From NCBI GenBank assembly GCA_964556005.1, contig CAZKUR010000122.1, forward strand, positions 1-9,437: a stretch of DNA of 9,437 nucleotides, given 5' to 3'. A program made the translations under genes and the position numbers. A model generated the notes under the pieces. It saw only the letters and a program-made list of their open reading frames with translations. It was not told the DNA's origin and did not search any database. This stretch comes from CAZKUR01 sp964556005. GTDB taxonomy: Bacteria; Bacteroidota; Ignavibacteria; Ignavibacteriales; Ignavibacteriaceae. Below, one piece after another: positions 1 to 6,845 of this stretch (the first letter of the stretch is position 1; every line of letters starts with the position of its first letter).

Positions 1-510
1 AATTCAGCTTTGGAAGAAGCTGTCTCGCTGACCAAATATGCTTCAAAAATTTCAATCGTCCACCAGTTCGATCATTTCCAGGCGCTTGAACATTACGTGG
101 AAGCCGCTGAAAATAACTGCAAAATAAATTTTATCATGGAATCGGAAATAATAGAATTTATCGGGGATGAAAAACTTACCTCTGTAAAAATTCAAAATCA
201 AAGAACCCGTGAAATAACCGAAATGAACATCGACGGAGTATTTATTTTCATCGGGTATGTGCCGAATACGGAAAGTCTGGAAGGAATAGTTGCACTTAAT
301 AAATCGAAAGAGATTATCGTCGACAGTAATTTAATGACTAATATAACAGGTGTTTTCGCAGCAGGCGATTCAATCCAGAAAAGATACAGGCAGGTTACAA
401 CCGCTGTTGCGGACGGAACTATTGCTGCATTAGGTGCTGCTGAATTTGTTAATAATATTAAGAAACAAAAGAAGTCTGTGCTGTCAGAAGAAAATTTAGC
501 TGCTGTTTAA
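1..510 (+). CDS. Thioredoxin reductase-like FAD flavoprotein, C-terminal part (5' end outside window)
   Basis: The frame is open from base 1 and ends with TAA at 508-510, giving the last 169 residues of a protein whose family is usually about 305-320 aa. The first residues (NSALEEA) are the end of the GGGxSAxEEA motif of the pyridine-nucleotide domain, so the CxxC redox pair, which normally lies just upstream, is outside the window. Visible family marks are FIGYVPNT (residues 83-90) and the FAD-binding AAGD (120-123) followed by RQVTTAVADG (130-139). The family passes electrons to thioredoxin in the cytosol. The HRRxxxR motif that binds the 2'-phosphate of NADPH reads HQFDHFQ (21-27), with every arginine lost. 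The donor may therefore be NADH, ferredoxin or another carrier; this is inference. The TTG at base 10 is internal and is not a start. Family is certain; electron donor is open. Confidence 0.9.
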   Translation, partial: NSALEEAVSLTKYASKISIVHQFDHFQALEHYVEAAENNCKINFIMESEIIEFIGDEKLTSVKIQNQRTREITEMNIDGVFIFIGYVPNTESLEGIVALNKSKEIIVDSNLMTNITGVFAAGDSIQKRYRQVTTAVADGTIAALGAAEFVNNIKKQKKSVLSEENLAAV

Positions 511-551
511 GTGAACTGTTATTGAATGGTCAATGACAGCTTTGGCTTTAT

Positions 552-602
552 AAAGATGATATCTTTTCTAACTGTTTCACAAAGTGGAAAGATGTCATCT
601 TT
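552..602. terminator. Long hairpin between convergent genes, probable bidirectional terminator
   Basis: Arms 552-568 and 586-602 pair over 17 positions when read as + strand RNA, with two U-G wobbles. The loop can pair further (ACT at 571-573 with AGT at 583-585). It lies between the stop of the reductase gene (510) and the stop of the receptor gene (608). The flanking T-tracts are short (TCTTT on +), so termination strength is uncertain. Confidence 0.6.
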
Positions 603-607
603 AACAC

Positions 608-2890
608 TTAAAACTCTGCACTAACACCAATTGACGGCAAAATACCTATTGATGATGATTCGTCAACTTGCATCGTTCTCGGATCCCACCTTATAGAAGC
701 TGTGTTTTTTCGGTTGTAAATATTTTGAACGTCCAAATATGTAATTAGTACCCAGGAACTGAAATACCATCTTTTATCTACCCTCAAGTCAAGACTGTGC
801 GCCGGCCTTAATCTTCTCGAATTATATTCAAGAACAGACTGTTTACCGTATGCATCGAACGGCGTATAAGGACTACCAGATGCAAATCTGAATTTAAAGC
901 TTCCTTCCCACTCCGGATTGAATTTATATCCGCCGCTTATATTCAATATAAAATTTTGATCATAAAGTCCCGGGCGTTTTATTCCATCAAGCGGAGTAAA
1001 ATCCGAACGGGAAATCGTTAAACTCATTATGCCGTAATAAGGCAGATCGGATAGTTTTTTCTGTAAAGAAAACTCAATACCTTTTGTCAGCCCTTTACCT
1101 GCAGAAATTAGTGGATCAAGTCCGAGCGATGTGAAATTATCATCCGAGTATCCTGCACCCGTATTTGCCAGAATTAAGTAAGGTCTTGTTAGGCTTGTTG
1201 GGTAGTTGGAGTAATCTTTAATAAATCCTTCCACTTTAAATAAAATATCTTCTCTTAACATGTTTTCAAAACCGAGTATATACTGGTTTACCTTTATGTC
1301 TTTCAGGTTTTTATTATTACCGTTATTTAACCATAAATAAGACGGCGATTGATAATAAATCCCGGTACTGAAATTAATGCTGTTAATCGACGACAGATTA
1401 TATGAAAGAGAAAACCTCGGGCTGAAATAAAATTTAGTGTTTATTCCGCTAAAGTAATCTTCTCTTATACCAAGATTTACAATCACCCTTTTCATCATTA
1501 CGGTATTAAAATTTATATAACCGCCCCACTTAAAATAATTTTCATTCATTTGAGAATTTACGGCAGCAATAGAATCGCCGAATGAAGTTAATTTTGCAGG
1601 AGAATAAATATCCGAATTAAATTCAATTAATTTTAATTCCGTACCGATGTTTAATTCGTTTTCCGGGGAAACTTTAAAAGTTAAATCGGATTTAAGATTA
1701 TTTTCTATTTCCGTTGATATATTTTTATAAATAGGATTTTGAACGGTATCATTTTGAATGCTGTTATAATTCACATAATTTCTGCTTAAGGAAATATCTA
1801 CAAATCCTGTCCCGAATATCTGCCGGTATTTTCCTGCAAAAGTATACTGCTTCTGATCGCTGCCCAGCGTTCTTGAATTATCAAATCTTTTATCCGGGGT
1901 ATCGTTGAAAAATTTAACATTATCAAGCGCACCTAAAAAGAAAAAAGATAAATTACTATTAAGGCCTGTTTTTATATTGACTTTTGAAAGCAGGTCATAA
2001 TATTCGGGTACAAATGCAAATCCGGCAGCCTTAAAAATAAAATCGAGGTAACTTCGTCTAACTGAAAAAATAAAATCGGAACTCTCATTTACCGGTCCCT
2101 CCATATCCAACCCAAATTGTGTGGCTGATACCGTTGCCTTTCCTCCTATTCTATCCTGTCTTCCGTTCTTTAAATTTATAGAAAGAACAGATGAAAGCCG
2201 GTCGCCGTAAGTCACGGGAAATCCCCCGGTGGAAAAGCTTGTTGATTTTACAAAATCGAGATTCACATAACTTAAAGGACCTCCAGCTGCACCCTGGGTA
2301 CCGAAATGATTTATATTTGGAATTACAATTCCATCGACCAAAAACAAATTTTCCGAGGGCGCTCCACCCCGTACAATTAAATCGTTTCTTCCGGCATCTG
2401 CCTGTGCAACACCCGGAAGAATAGAAAGTGCACGCACTACATCCTCAAAACCGCCCGGCGCTCTTCTTATCTCTTCAAAACTAAAGTTGGTTGTACTAAT
2501 CGGCTCCAAAGGATTTTTGAAAAAATATTCATCCTGAACCGTGACCTCATCAAGTTCCAAAGTTGTTTCTTTCAATTCGGCATCGAGCCTGGCAGGTTTT
2601 ATTGAATTAACGACAACATCAGTTTTAATTATAGAAGTATATCCGATGCTGGAAATTTTGAGGCGGTAAGTGCCCGGCTTAATCCCTTCAATTCTGTAAT
2701 TCCCTTCAAAGTCGGTAGCAGCTCCAAGATTGCTGTCTAATATTAATATGTTTGCACCGATTAAAGGCTGCATCGAAATTACATCCCTTACATTACCGTA
2801 AATTACTCCTTTTTCCTGCTGGGCAGATATATCAACAGTGCAAATAAATGAAAATAAAAGAATTACTTTAAAAATTGGATTATAACACAT
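608..2890 (-). CDS. TonB-dependent outer-membrane receptor with carboxypeptidase-regulatory-like domain
   Basis: The 760-aa product starts with a signal peptide (hydrophobic 8-19, likely cleavage near ISA/QQ, residues 21-25). A carboxypeptidase D regulatory-like beta-sandwich follows (about 29-108: YGNVRD, GANI, TDFEGNYRIEGIKPGTY, SSIGY). The plug domain spans about 125-240, with SILPGV, IVRGGAPSENLFLVDG and GGFPVTYGDRLSSVLSI. The rest is a beta-barrel ending in phenylalanine (VSAEF), as expected for Bam-inserted proteins. Such receptors import a bound ligand across the outer membrane using TonB-ExbBD energy. No SusD-like partner, FecR/sigma pair or riboswitch is visible, so the substrate is unknown. 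The ATG at 2890 has only an A-rich leader and no clear Shine-Dalgarno, but it directly precedes the signal peptide. A possible TonB box lies near LDEVTV (113-118). Confidence 0.95.
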   Translation of the reverse strand: MCYNPIFKVILLFSFICTVDISAQQEKGVIYGNVRDVISMQPLIGANILILDSNLGAATDFEGNYRIEGIKPGTYRLKISSIGYTSIIKTDVVVNSIKPARLDAELKETTLELDEVTVQDEYFFKNPLEPISTTNFSFEEIRRAPGGFEDVVRALSILPGVAQADAGRNDLIVRGGAPSENLFLVDGIVIPNINHFGTQGAAGGPLSYVNLDFVKSTSFSTGGFPVTYGDRLSSVLSINLKNGRQDRIGGKATVSATQFGLDMEGPVNESSDFIFSVRRSYLDFIFKAAGFAFVPEYYDLLSKVNIKTGLNSNLSFFFLGALDNVKFFNDTPDKRFDNSRTLGSDQKQYTFAGKYRQIFGTGFVDISLSRNYVNYNSIQNDTVQNPIYKNISTEIENNLKSDLTFKVSPENELNIGTELKLIEFNSDIYSPAKLTSFGDSIAAVNSQMNENYFKWGGYINFNTVMMKRVIVNLGIREDYFSGINTKFYFSPRFSLSYNLSSINSINFSTGIYYQSPSYLWLNNGNNKNLKDIKVNQYILGFENMLREDILFKVEGFIKDYSNYPTSLTRPYLILANTGAGYSDDNFTSLGLDPLISAGKGLTKGIEFSLQKKLSDLPYYGIMSLTISRSDFTPLDGIKRPGLYDQNFILNISGGYKFNPEWEGSFKFRFASGSPYTPFDAYGKQSVLEYNSRRLRPAHSLDLRVDKRWYFSSWVLITYLDVQNIYNRKNTASIRWDPRTMQVDESSSIGILPSIGVSAEF

Positions 2891-2976
2891 CTTTTCTTTT
2901 TAAATATATGGTCAAATAAATGAATTCTAAATATATGCGATATTTCTACAAATATCATTGGGGTGTTGTATAATGC

Positions 2977-3005
2977 TTGACATCTATTGGACATTCATCT
3001 AATAT
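2977..3005 (+). promoter_or_regulatory. Near-consensus sigma-70-type promoter
   Basis: TTGACA at 2977-2982 matches the -35 consensus fully. A 17-bp spacer follows, then TAATAT at 3000-3005 as the -10 element (4 of 6). Transcription would start near 3012, directly in front of the FAS1 relic and about 320 bp before the YbjT-like gene. It may be the surviving promoter of the lost FAS1 gene. That the host uses this promoter class is assumed, not shown. Confidence 0.5.
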
Positions 3006-3022
3006 TAAGCATGAAAGTTAGA

Positions 3023-3259
3023 CAATTTTTTAATTCGCATAAATATAAGCAAATTATATCATGTTGTATCCTGTAAAGTAATGTCATCGGATGTACTAAA
3101 GATGAAAAGTGCCTCTACTCTCGAAGAAGAGGATGCGCGGATAAATGTAAGTAACGGAAACATTATGATAAACAGTTCAAAAGTTACTACAGCCGACATT
3201 TCGGCTTCAACGGTGTGATTCACGCAATCGATATGGTTTTAATTCCGGGTAATGACTAA
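3023..3259 (+). pseudogene. FAS1 (fasciclin) domain protein, decayed C-terminal remnant
   Basis: From 3057 one frame reads YHVVSCKVMSSDVLKMKSA, then TLEEEDARINVSNGN and SSKVTTADISAS, up to a TGA at 3216-3218. The frame one base back continues with NGVIHAIDMVLIPGND and stops at 3257-3259. Together these are the C-terminal half of a FAS1 domain, whose family pattern is YHVVPGKV, then ASNGVIHxIDxVLxP. A single missing A near 3210 explains the frame change. Upstream of 3057 the match fades; an in-frame TGA lies at 3012-3014, and about half of the domain plus any signal peptide are missing. Two conserved glycine positions look replaced (SCK for SGK, LEEE for LEGE). FAS1 proteins are secreted adhesion proteins. 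The family call is strong. A sequencing indel could explain the frameshift but not the missing N-terminus. Confidence 0.8.
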
Positions 3260-3264
3260 TCTTC

Positions 3265-3293
3265 AAAACCACGTTAATAAGACGAGGTTTTTC
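3265..3293 (+). terminator. Probable Rho-independent terminator of the FAS1 relic
   Basis: AAAACCACG (3265-3273) pairs with CGAGGTTTT (3283-3291) apart from one A/A mismatch, with a 9-base loop. The right arm runs straight into a T-tract (TTTTTC). It begins 6 bases after the relic's stop codon, as expected for that gene's own terminator. Confidence 0.55.
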
Positions 3294-3332
3294 TTGTACT
3301 GTCTCTAAAATTTTATTTTTAATTTACCTAAT

Positions 3333-4751
3333 ATGAAAATCCTATTAACAGGCGCTACAGGTTATATCGCACAAAGATTGCTTCCGGTACTTTTAAAAAA
3401 CGGACATGAAGTTATTTGTTGTGCGCGCGATAAAAGCAGAATAGATTACCGGAAATACTCTGCAGATAAAATACAAATTATCGAAGTTAATTTTCTGAAA
3501 AAAGAAACACTCCTTAATATTCCTGATGATATCGATGCTGCATATTATCTAATCCATTCAATGTCGGCCGGTGATGAAGATTTTGAGAAGCTGGAAGAAA
3601 TTTCAGCTAATAATTTTAAGGATAGAATACAGCAGACAAATGCCAAACAAGTAATTTACCTCAGCGGAATCGTTAATGAAGACAGCCTATCAAAACATTT
3701 GAAATCCAGGAAAAATGTCGAATCAATACTTTCATCAGGTTCGTTTAAGCTTACAACGCTGAGAGCGGGAATTATAGTTGGTTCCGGGAGTGCATCATTT
3801 GAAATCATACGTGACCTTGTGGAAAAATTGCCTGTAATGATTGCACCACGGTGGCTGGAAACAAAAACACAACCTGTTGCTATTAAAAACGTAATAGAGT
3901 TCCTCAACGGTGTTTTATTGAACGAAGGAACGTTCGGGAAAAACTATGACATCGGCGGACCGGACATTCTAACATACAAACAAATGCTGCTTAAGTTTGC
4001 ATCCGTACGCAAATTAAAAAGAAAAATATTCACAGTCCCTGTAATGACCCCCAAACTTTCTTCTTACTGGCTTTATTTTGTAACATCTACATCCTACTCA
4101 CTTGCTAAAAATCTTGTTGACAGTATGAAAGTTGAAGTTGTCTGCAAGAAAAATAATTTAAAGGATTTACTGGGTATCAACCTTATTAATTATGAAAATG
4201 CAATAAGATATGCTTTTAATAAAATAGACAATCAGCAGGTTATATCAAGCTGGAAAGATGCATTAACCACACACAAACTGGATGAAGGATTATCACACTT
4301 CGTTGAAATACCGGTTCACGGATGCTACAAAGATATAAGAGTTCACGAAATAGATAATGAAGATCAGACCTTACGGAAGATTTGGTCAATAGGAGGGGAA
4401 AACGGATGGTACTATGCAAACTGGCTATGGATAATGAGAGGTTTTATCGATAAAATATTCGGTGGAGTTGGACTGCGCAGAGGAAGAAAAAATCCTTTCG
4501 ATATTTCTGCAGGCGACACGCTTGATTTCTGGAGAGTTTTGATCGCCGACAAAAATCAAAAAAGATTATTGTTGTTTGCCGAAATGAAATTACCCGGCGA
4601 AGCCTGGCTTGAATTTAAAGTAGAAAGTAAAAAATTATTTCAAACCGCCACCTTCCGTCCCCTTGGTCTGTTCGGAAGAATTTACTGGTACAGTGTTCTT
4701 CCCTTTCACGGATTTGTTTTCAGCGGCATGATTAAAAGAATAGCGACCTAA
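3333..4751 (+). CDS. Atypical SDR / NAD(P)-binding protein with C-terminal DUF2867 (YbjT-like)
   Basis: This 472-aa protein has the two-domain layout of E. coli YbjT (about 476 aa). The N-terminal Rossmann fold opens with LLTGATGYIAQ (4-14) and continues with YYLIHSM (71-77), LRAGIIVGSGSASFE (143-157), PRWLETKTQPVAI (172-184) and GGP (208-210). The C-terminal DUF2867 domain covers about 325-470 and includes WSIGGENGWYYANWLW, GRKNPFD, GDTLDFWR, PGEAWLEF and GMIKRIA. The classical SDR YxxxK pair is replaced by HLKSR (122-126), and the third glycine of the nucleotide loop is alanine (A13). It is thus an atypical SDR of the NmrA-like type, and catalysis is doubtful. The substrate is unknown for the family. 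The ATG follows an AT-rich leader without a Shine-Dalgarno but sits right before the first beta strand. It stands alone, between the FAS1 relic and the convergent thioredoxin-like gene. Confidence 0.92.
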   Translation: MKILLTGATGYIAQRLLPVLLKNGHEVICCARDKSRIDYRKYSADKIQIIEVNFLKKETLLNIPDDIDAAYYLIHSMSAGDEDFEKLEEISANNFKDRIQQTNAKQVIYLSGIVNEDSLSKHLKSRKNVESILSSGSFKLTTLRAGIIVGSGSASFEIIRDLVEKLPVMIAPRWLETKTQPVAIKNVIEFLNGVLLNEGTFGKNYDIGGPDILTYKQMLLKFASVRKLKRKIFTVPVMTPKLSSYWLYFVTSTSYSLAKNLVDSMKVEVVCKKNNLKDLLGINLINYENAIRYAFNKIDNQQVISSWKDALTTHKLDEGLSHFVEIPVHGCYKDIRVHEIDNEDQTLRKIWSIGGENGWYYANWLWIMRGFIDKIFGGVGLRRGRKNPFDISAGDTLDFWRVLIADKNQKRLLLFAEMKLPGEAWLEFKVESKKLFQTATFRPLGLFGRIYWYSVLPFHGFVFSGMIKRIAT

Positions 4752-4762
4752 AATATTGATTG

Positions 4763-4846
4763 TTGAATTATCCTAATGAAATACAACAATAAATAAATAC
4801 TGCTTTTAATTAGGCCTGCGATATCTAATAATACCGGATAATTCAA
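4763..4846. repeat. 11-bp perfect inverted repeat spanning the convergent intergenic gap
   Basis: TTGAATTATCC (4763-4773) and GGATAATTCAA (4836-4846) are exact reverse complements 62 bp apart. Both are followed outward by an AAATATT-like stretch. They fill the space between the stops of the YbjT-like gene (4751) and the thioredoxin-like gene (4853). It could be a long weak hairpin serving as terminator in both directions, or the ends of a tiny mobile remnant. No target duplication is visible. Confidence 0.45.
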
Positions 4847-4852
4847 AAATAT

Positions 4853-5245
4853 TTAGCTGCTTAAATAATTTTTCAAAACGTCTTTTGATTTAACACCGAG
4901 CATTACATTTTTAACCGTACCGTTTTCAACTATAATTGTTGTCGGAGTTGCTTTTATCCCGAATATCTTTGCTGTCTGCATATCCCTTGAAATGTCGACA
5001 TCAAAAACATTTTTATTCGATTTTTGCAATTCTTTAATTACGGGTGTCTGCGCTTTACAAGCCCGGCATGACGGACTGAAAAAATAAATCAATCCTTTCG
5101 AACCTTTTTTTTCAAGTATTTTTAGTTTTCCCTGCAGCCCCTCTAATTTTTTCCCTGTCGATCTTTTTGCACCAATTATCATTATAAATTGAAGCGAAAA
5201 AATTAAAAGTATTACCGCTATAACTATATATAAAATTGTTAACAT
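4853..5245 (-). CDS. Membrane-anchored thioredoxin-fold protein (CRAC active site)
   Basis: The 130-aa product has one N-terminal hydrophobic helix (about 3-24) followed by positively charged residues (K27, R28, K32, K33). A thioredoxin fold covers about 40-130. The active site is SPSCRACK with Cys60 and Cys63, and the cis-proline is Pro101 in KATPTTI. The length fits one TM segment plus a minimal thioredoxin domain. It starts 5 bp after the stop of the DUF2892 gene, so the two are almost surely co-transcribed. No Shine-Dalgarno is seen before its ATG, which suggests translational coupling. The positive charges after the helix would leave the redox domain on the cytoplasmic side by the positive-inside rule, though this is not certain. 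The role is probably a membrane-associated dithiol-disulfide or thiol-sulfur step. The exact substrate cannot be told. Confidence 0.88.
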   Translation of the reverse strand: MLTILYIVIAVILLIFSLQFIMIIGAKRSTGKKLEGLQGKLKILEKKGSKGLIYFFSPSCRACKAQTPVIKELQKSNKNVFDVDISRDMQTAKIFGIKATPTTIIVENGTVKNVMLGVKSKDVLKNYLSS

Positions 5246-5250
5246 ATTTT

Positions 5251-5472
5251 TTATTTAATAGAAGATGATTGTTCTTTGTGTGAAGTATTGATTTTAAGTC
5301 TTGAATAGCAAGGACAAAAACTTGTTAAACTCGTAAACAGAAGTACAAGTGCGACTATCCCAAGAAAAACCGCAGCTGTTCCCGTAATAACTTTTGTAAA
5401 ATAAAGCAGAATAATTATTACAGAAACTGCACCTCTTATTATTCGATCAATATTACCAACGTTTTTTATCAT
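5251..5472 (-). CDS. DUF2892 (YgaP-type transmembrane domain) small inner-membrane protein
   Basis: The 73-aa product begins MIKNVGNIDRIIRGAVSV, the hallmark start of DUF2892 proteins. Two transmembrane helices follow (about 14-26 and 32-49), then FCPCYSRLKINT near the C-terminus, where the family usually has FCPLYxLLGINT. The same frame runs open upstream to 5727, but those 85 residues resemble nothing, and the longest form would overlap the start of the divergent Fic gene. The ATG at 5472 is therefore preferred. No Shine-Dalgarno is visible. Cys53 and Cys55 are an unusual extra-cysteine variant of the family's single-Cys site. In E. coli YgaP this domain is fused to a rhodanese. Here it is the first gene of a pair with a thioredoxin-fold protein, hinting at membrane sulfur or thiol chemistry (inference). 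Confidence 0.85.
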   Translation of the reverse strand: MIKNVGNIDRIIRGAVSVIIILLYFTKVITGTAAVFLGIVALVLLFTSLTSFCPCYSRLKINTSHKEQSSSIK

Positions 5473-5667
5473 AATAAACCAATTTATTTTTGTTTGTGTT
5501 TGATTCGGAAATAAGGGAAAGGATTCAATAATTTCCATAAAAAATGTATTAAGCGTTACTTTGAAAAGTAACCTAAATTGTTCAGTTGTGTATATTTGAA
5601 GTATAATAATTTGCTTCTCATAAAATGCGTTCAAAGCTGAATAGAGAATAAAAACTTCTTTAATGAT

Positions 5668-5673
5668 AAGGAG
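5668..5673 (+). promoter_or_regulatory. Shine-Dalgarno of the Fic gene
   Basis: AAGGAG lies 8 nt before the ATG at 5682 and fixes the start. The nearby ATG at 5689 is out of frame. Confidence 0.8.
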
Positions 5674-5681
5674 CCTCATAA

Positions 5682-6419
5682 ATGAATTATGAAAACCTCG
5701 ATAAATTGAAACAAAAGCTTGATTCATTCCGCCCGCTAAAAAAGGAAATAGTTAAAAATCTACGTGAAGATTTGATTTTAAAATGGACTTATAATAGTAA
5801 CGCTATCGAGGGCAATACTTTAACTTTAAAGGAAACCAAGGTTGTTCTTGAGGGAGTTACCATAGGCGGAAAAACTTTGCGGGAGCATCTTGAAGCTATT
5901 AACCATCGTGAAGCCATTTTTTATCTTGAAGATTTAGTTAAAGAAATTACTCCTCTTTCGGAAGCAAATATAAAATCTCTTCATCAACTAATTTTAAAAG
6001 GAATCGATGACACAAATGCCGGGCGATATAGGAGGGTAAATGTAGTAATAGCAGGTGCCAAAAATGTTCCCCCGGATTATTTACATGTTCAAGATGAGAT
6101 GGCCGCTTTTATAGATTGGTATAAAAAAGAAAAAAAGAATCTTCACCCGGTAGAACTTGCAGCAATGGTTCATTCTGACTTTGTGAAAATTCATCCGTTT
6201 GTTGACGGGAATGGTAGAACTGCAAGGCTGCTTATGAATCTTGAATTAATGAAAGCCGGTTTTCCACCTGCCGTTCTGCCTGTTGAAAAAAGGCTTGAAT
6301 ACTATAATGCTCTCGATATGGCACACATTAAAAATAATTATATTCCCTTTTTAAATTTGATGATGGAAATCGTTGAAAAAAGTTTTAAACCATATTGGTA
6401 TGCTCTTGGGATTGATTAA
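5682..6419 (+). CDS. Fic/DOC family protein, class II (N-terminal inhibitory helix)
   Basis: This is a complete 245-aa Fic protein. The inhibitory motif (S/T)xxxE(G/N) is SNAIEGN, with Ser39, Glu43 and Gly44, in the N-terminal helix, which makes it class II. The flap region contains GRYRRVNVVIAGA (114-126). The catalytic motif HPFVDGNGRTAR spans 171-182, with His171, Asp175, the GNG loop, Arg179 and Arg182 all present. The enzyme should thus be competent to move AMP (or another nucleotide) from ATP to a hydroxyl on a target protein, with Glu43 restraining it until displaced. A separate antitoxin is not expected for this class and none is seen. The target is unknown; such proteins may modify host cell proteins or themselves. 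It is transcribed away from the DUF2892 unit and appears to be a single-gene unit. Confidence 0.95.
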   Translation: MNYENLDKLKQKLDSFRPLKKEIVKNLREDLILKWTYNSNAIEGNTLTLKETKVVLEGVTIGGKTLREHLEAINHREAIFYLEDLVKEITPLSEANIKSLHQLILKGIDDTNAGRYRRVNVVIAGAKNVPPDYLHVQDEMAAFIDWYKKEKKNLHPVELAAMVHSDFVKIHPFVDGNGRTARLLMNLELMKAGFPPAVLPVEKRLEYYNALDMAHIKNNYIPFLNLMMEIVEKSFKPYWYALGID

Positions 6420-6432
6420 AAGATAATTTTTT

Positions 6433-6469
6433 AAAACAAAAAACCCTACCGGGTTCTACCGATAGGGTT
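6433..6469 (-). terminator. Rho-independent terminator of the 90-aa membrane protein gene
   Basis: TAGGGTT (6463-6469) pairs with AACCCTA (6442-6448), with an inner CGG/CCG pairing. On the minus strand the stem is followed by a TTTTGTTTT-type tract (6433-6441), ending the gene whose stop is at 6478-6480. On the plus strand no T-tract follows, so it would end Fic transcripts less well. Confidence 0.8.
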
Positions 6470-6477
6470 GAAAAAAA

Positions 6478-6750
6478 TTATACTGATGCTTCCGCTTTAT
6501 TAGGTTTTTTGCTGAATATGTTATAAAACCATGCTATTAAAAACCCGGCAATAAATCCATCAACAAAACCCCATATAAATCCGATTATTGCTCCTCCCCA
6601 GCTAAATGTGTATCCTATATAAATAGCTCCCAATTTCGAAACTATATTACCTGTATTGCCTCGAAGTAAAAGCCACCATGTGCCAAGCAATATCGTTAAC
6701 CCCCAAATCAGCCCTACAGAAATTCCCAGTGCACGCTTACGGAGTTCCAT
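6478..6750 (-). CDS. Small conserved two-helix membrane protein (sometimes labelled holin-like)
   Basis: The 90-aa product has two hydrophobic segments, about 9-29 and 50-75, and a charged C-terminal tail (SKKPNKAEAS). Notable residues are WGLTILLGTWW (16-26), IGYTFSWGG (45-53) and FIWGFVDGFIAGF...AWFYN (58-77). This pattern (W/G-rich first helix, GYxxSxxG, GFVDGFI, AWxYN) resembles a family found in many environmental bacteria and often named phage holin without functional proof. No phage genes are nearby, so I do not support a lysis role. The start is fixed by a strong AAGGAGG (complement at 6756-6762), 5 nt before the ATG. Same strand as the lipoprotein gene upstream (95 bp gap), with its own terminator downstream. 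Confidence 0.8.
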   Translation of the reverse strand: MELRKRALGISVGLIWGLTILLGTWWLLLRGNTGNIVSKLGAIYIGYTFSWGGAIIGFIWGFVDGFIAGFLIAWFYNIFSKKPNKAEASV

Positions 6751-6845
6751 AATTTCCTCCTTAAAAATTTATTATATTGATATTATTTGTATTATCTCTT
6801 TTCAATTGGCTGAGTCGATAATTTTCAATTCCTATTTTTATTATT

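Noticed and set aside
2191..2424. Plus-strand open frame inside the receptor gene
   Set aside because: It is antisense to the conserved plug-domain coding region, with no Shine-Dalgarno and no protein-like pattern.
2891..2976. Cobalamin or other riboswitch upstream of the TonB receptor
   Set aside because: No conserved riboswitch core words or stable GC-rich helices were seen in the leader.
3656..3907. Minus-strand open frame inside the YbjT-like gene
   Set aside because: It is antisense to a well-conserved Rossmann domain, with no family likeness.
5473..5727. N-terminal extension of the DUF2892 frame to a 158-aa protein
   Set aside because: The 85 extra residues match nothing, the longest form overlaps the Fic start on the other strand, and DUF2892 proteins normally start at the MxKNVGN block at 5472.
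6478..6750. Phage holin and hence a prophage remnant
   Set aside because: No endolysin, structural or integrase gene is near, and the holin label for this two-helix family is not a demonstrated function.
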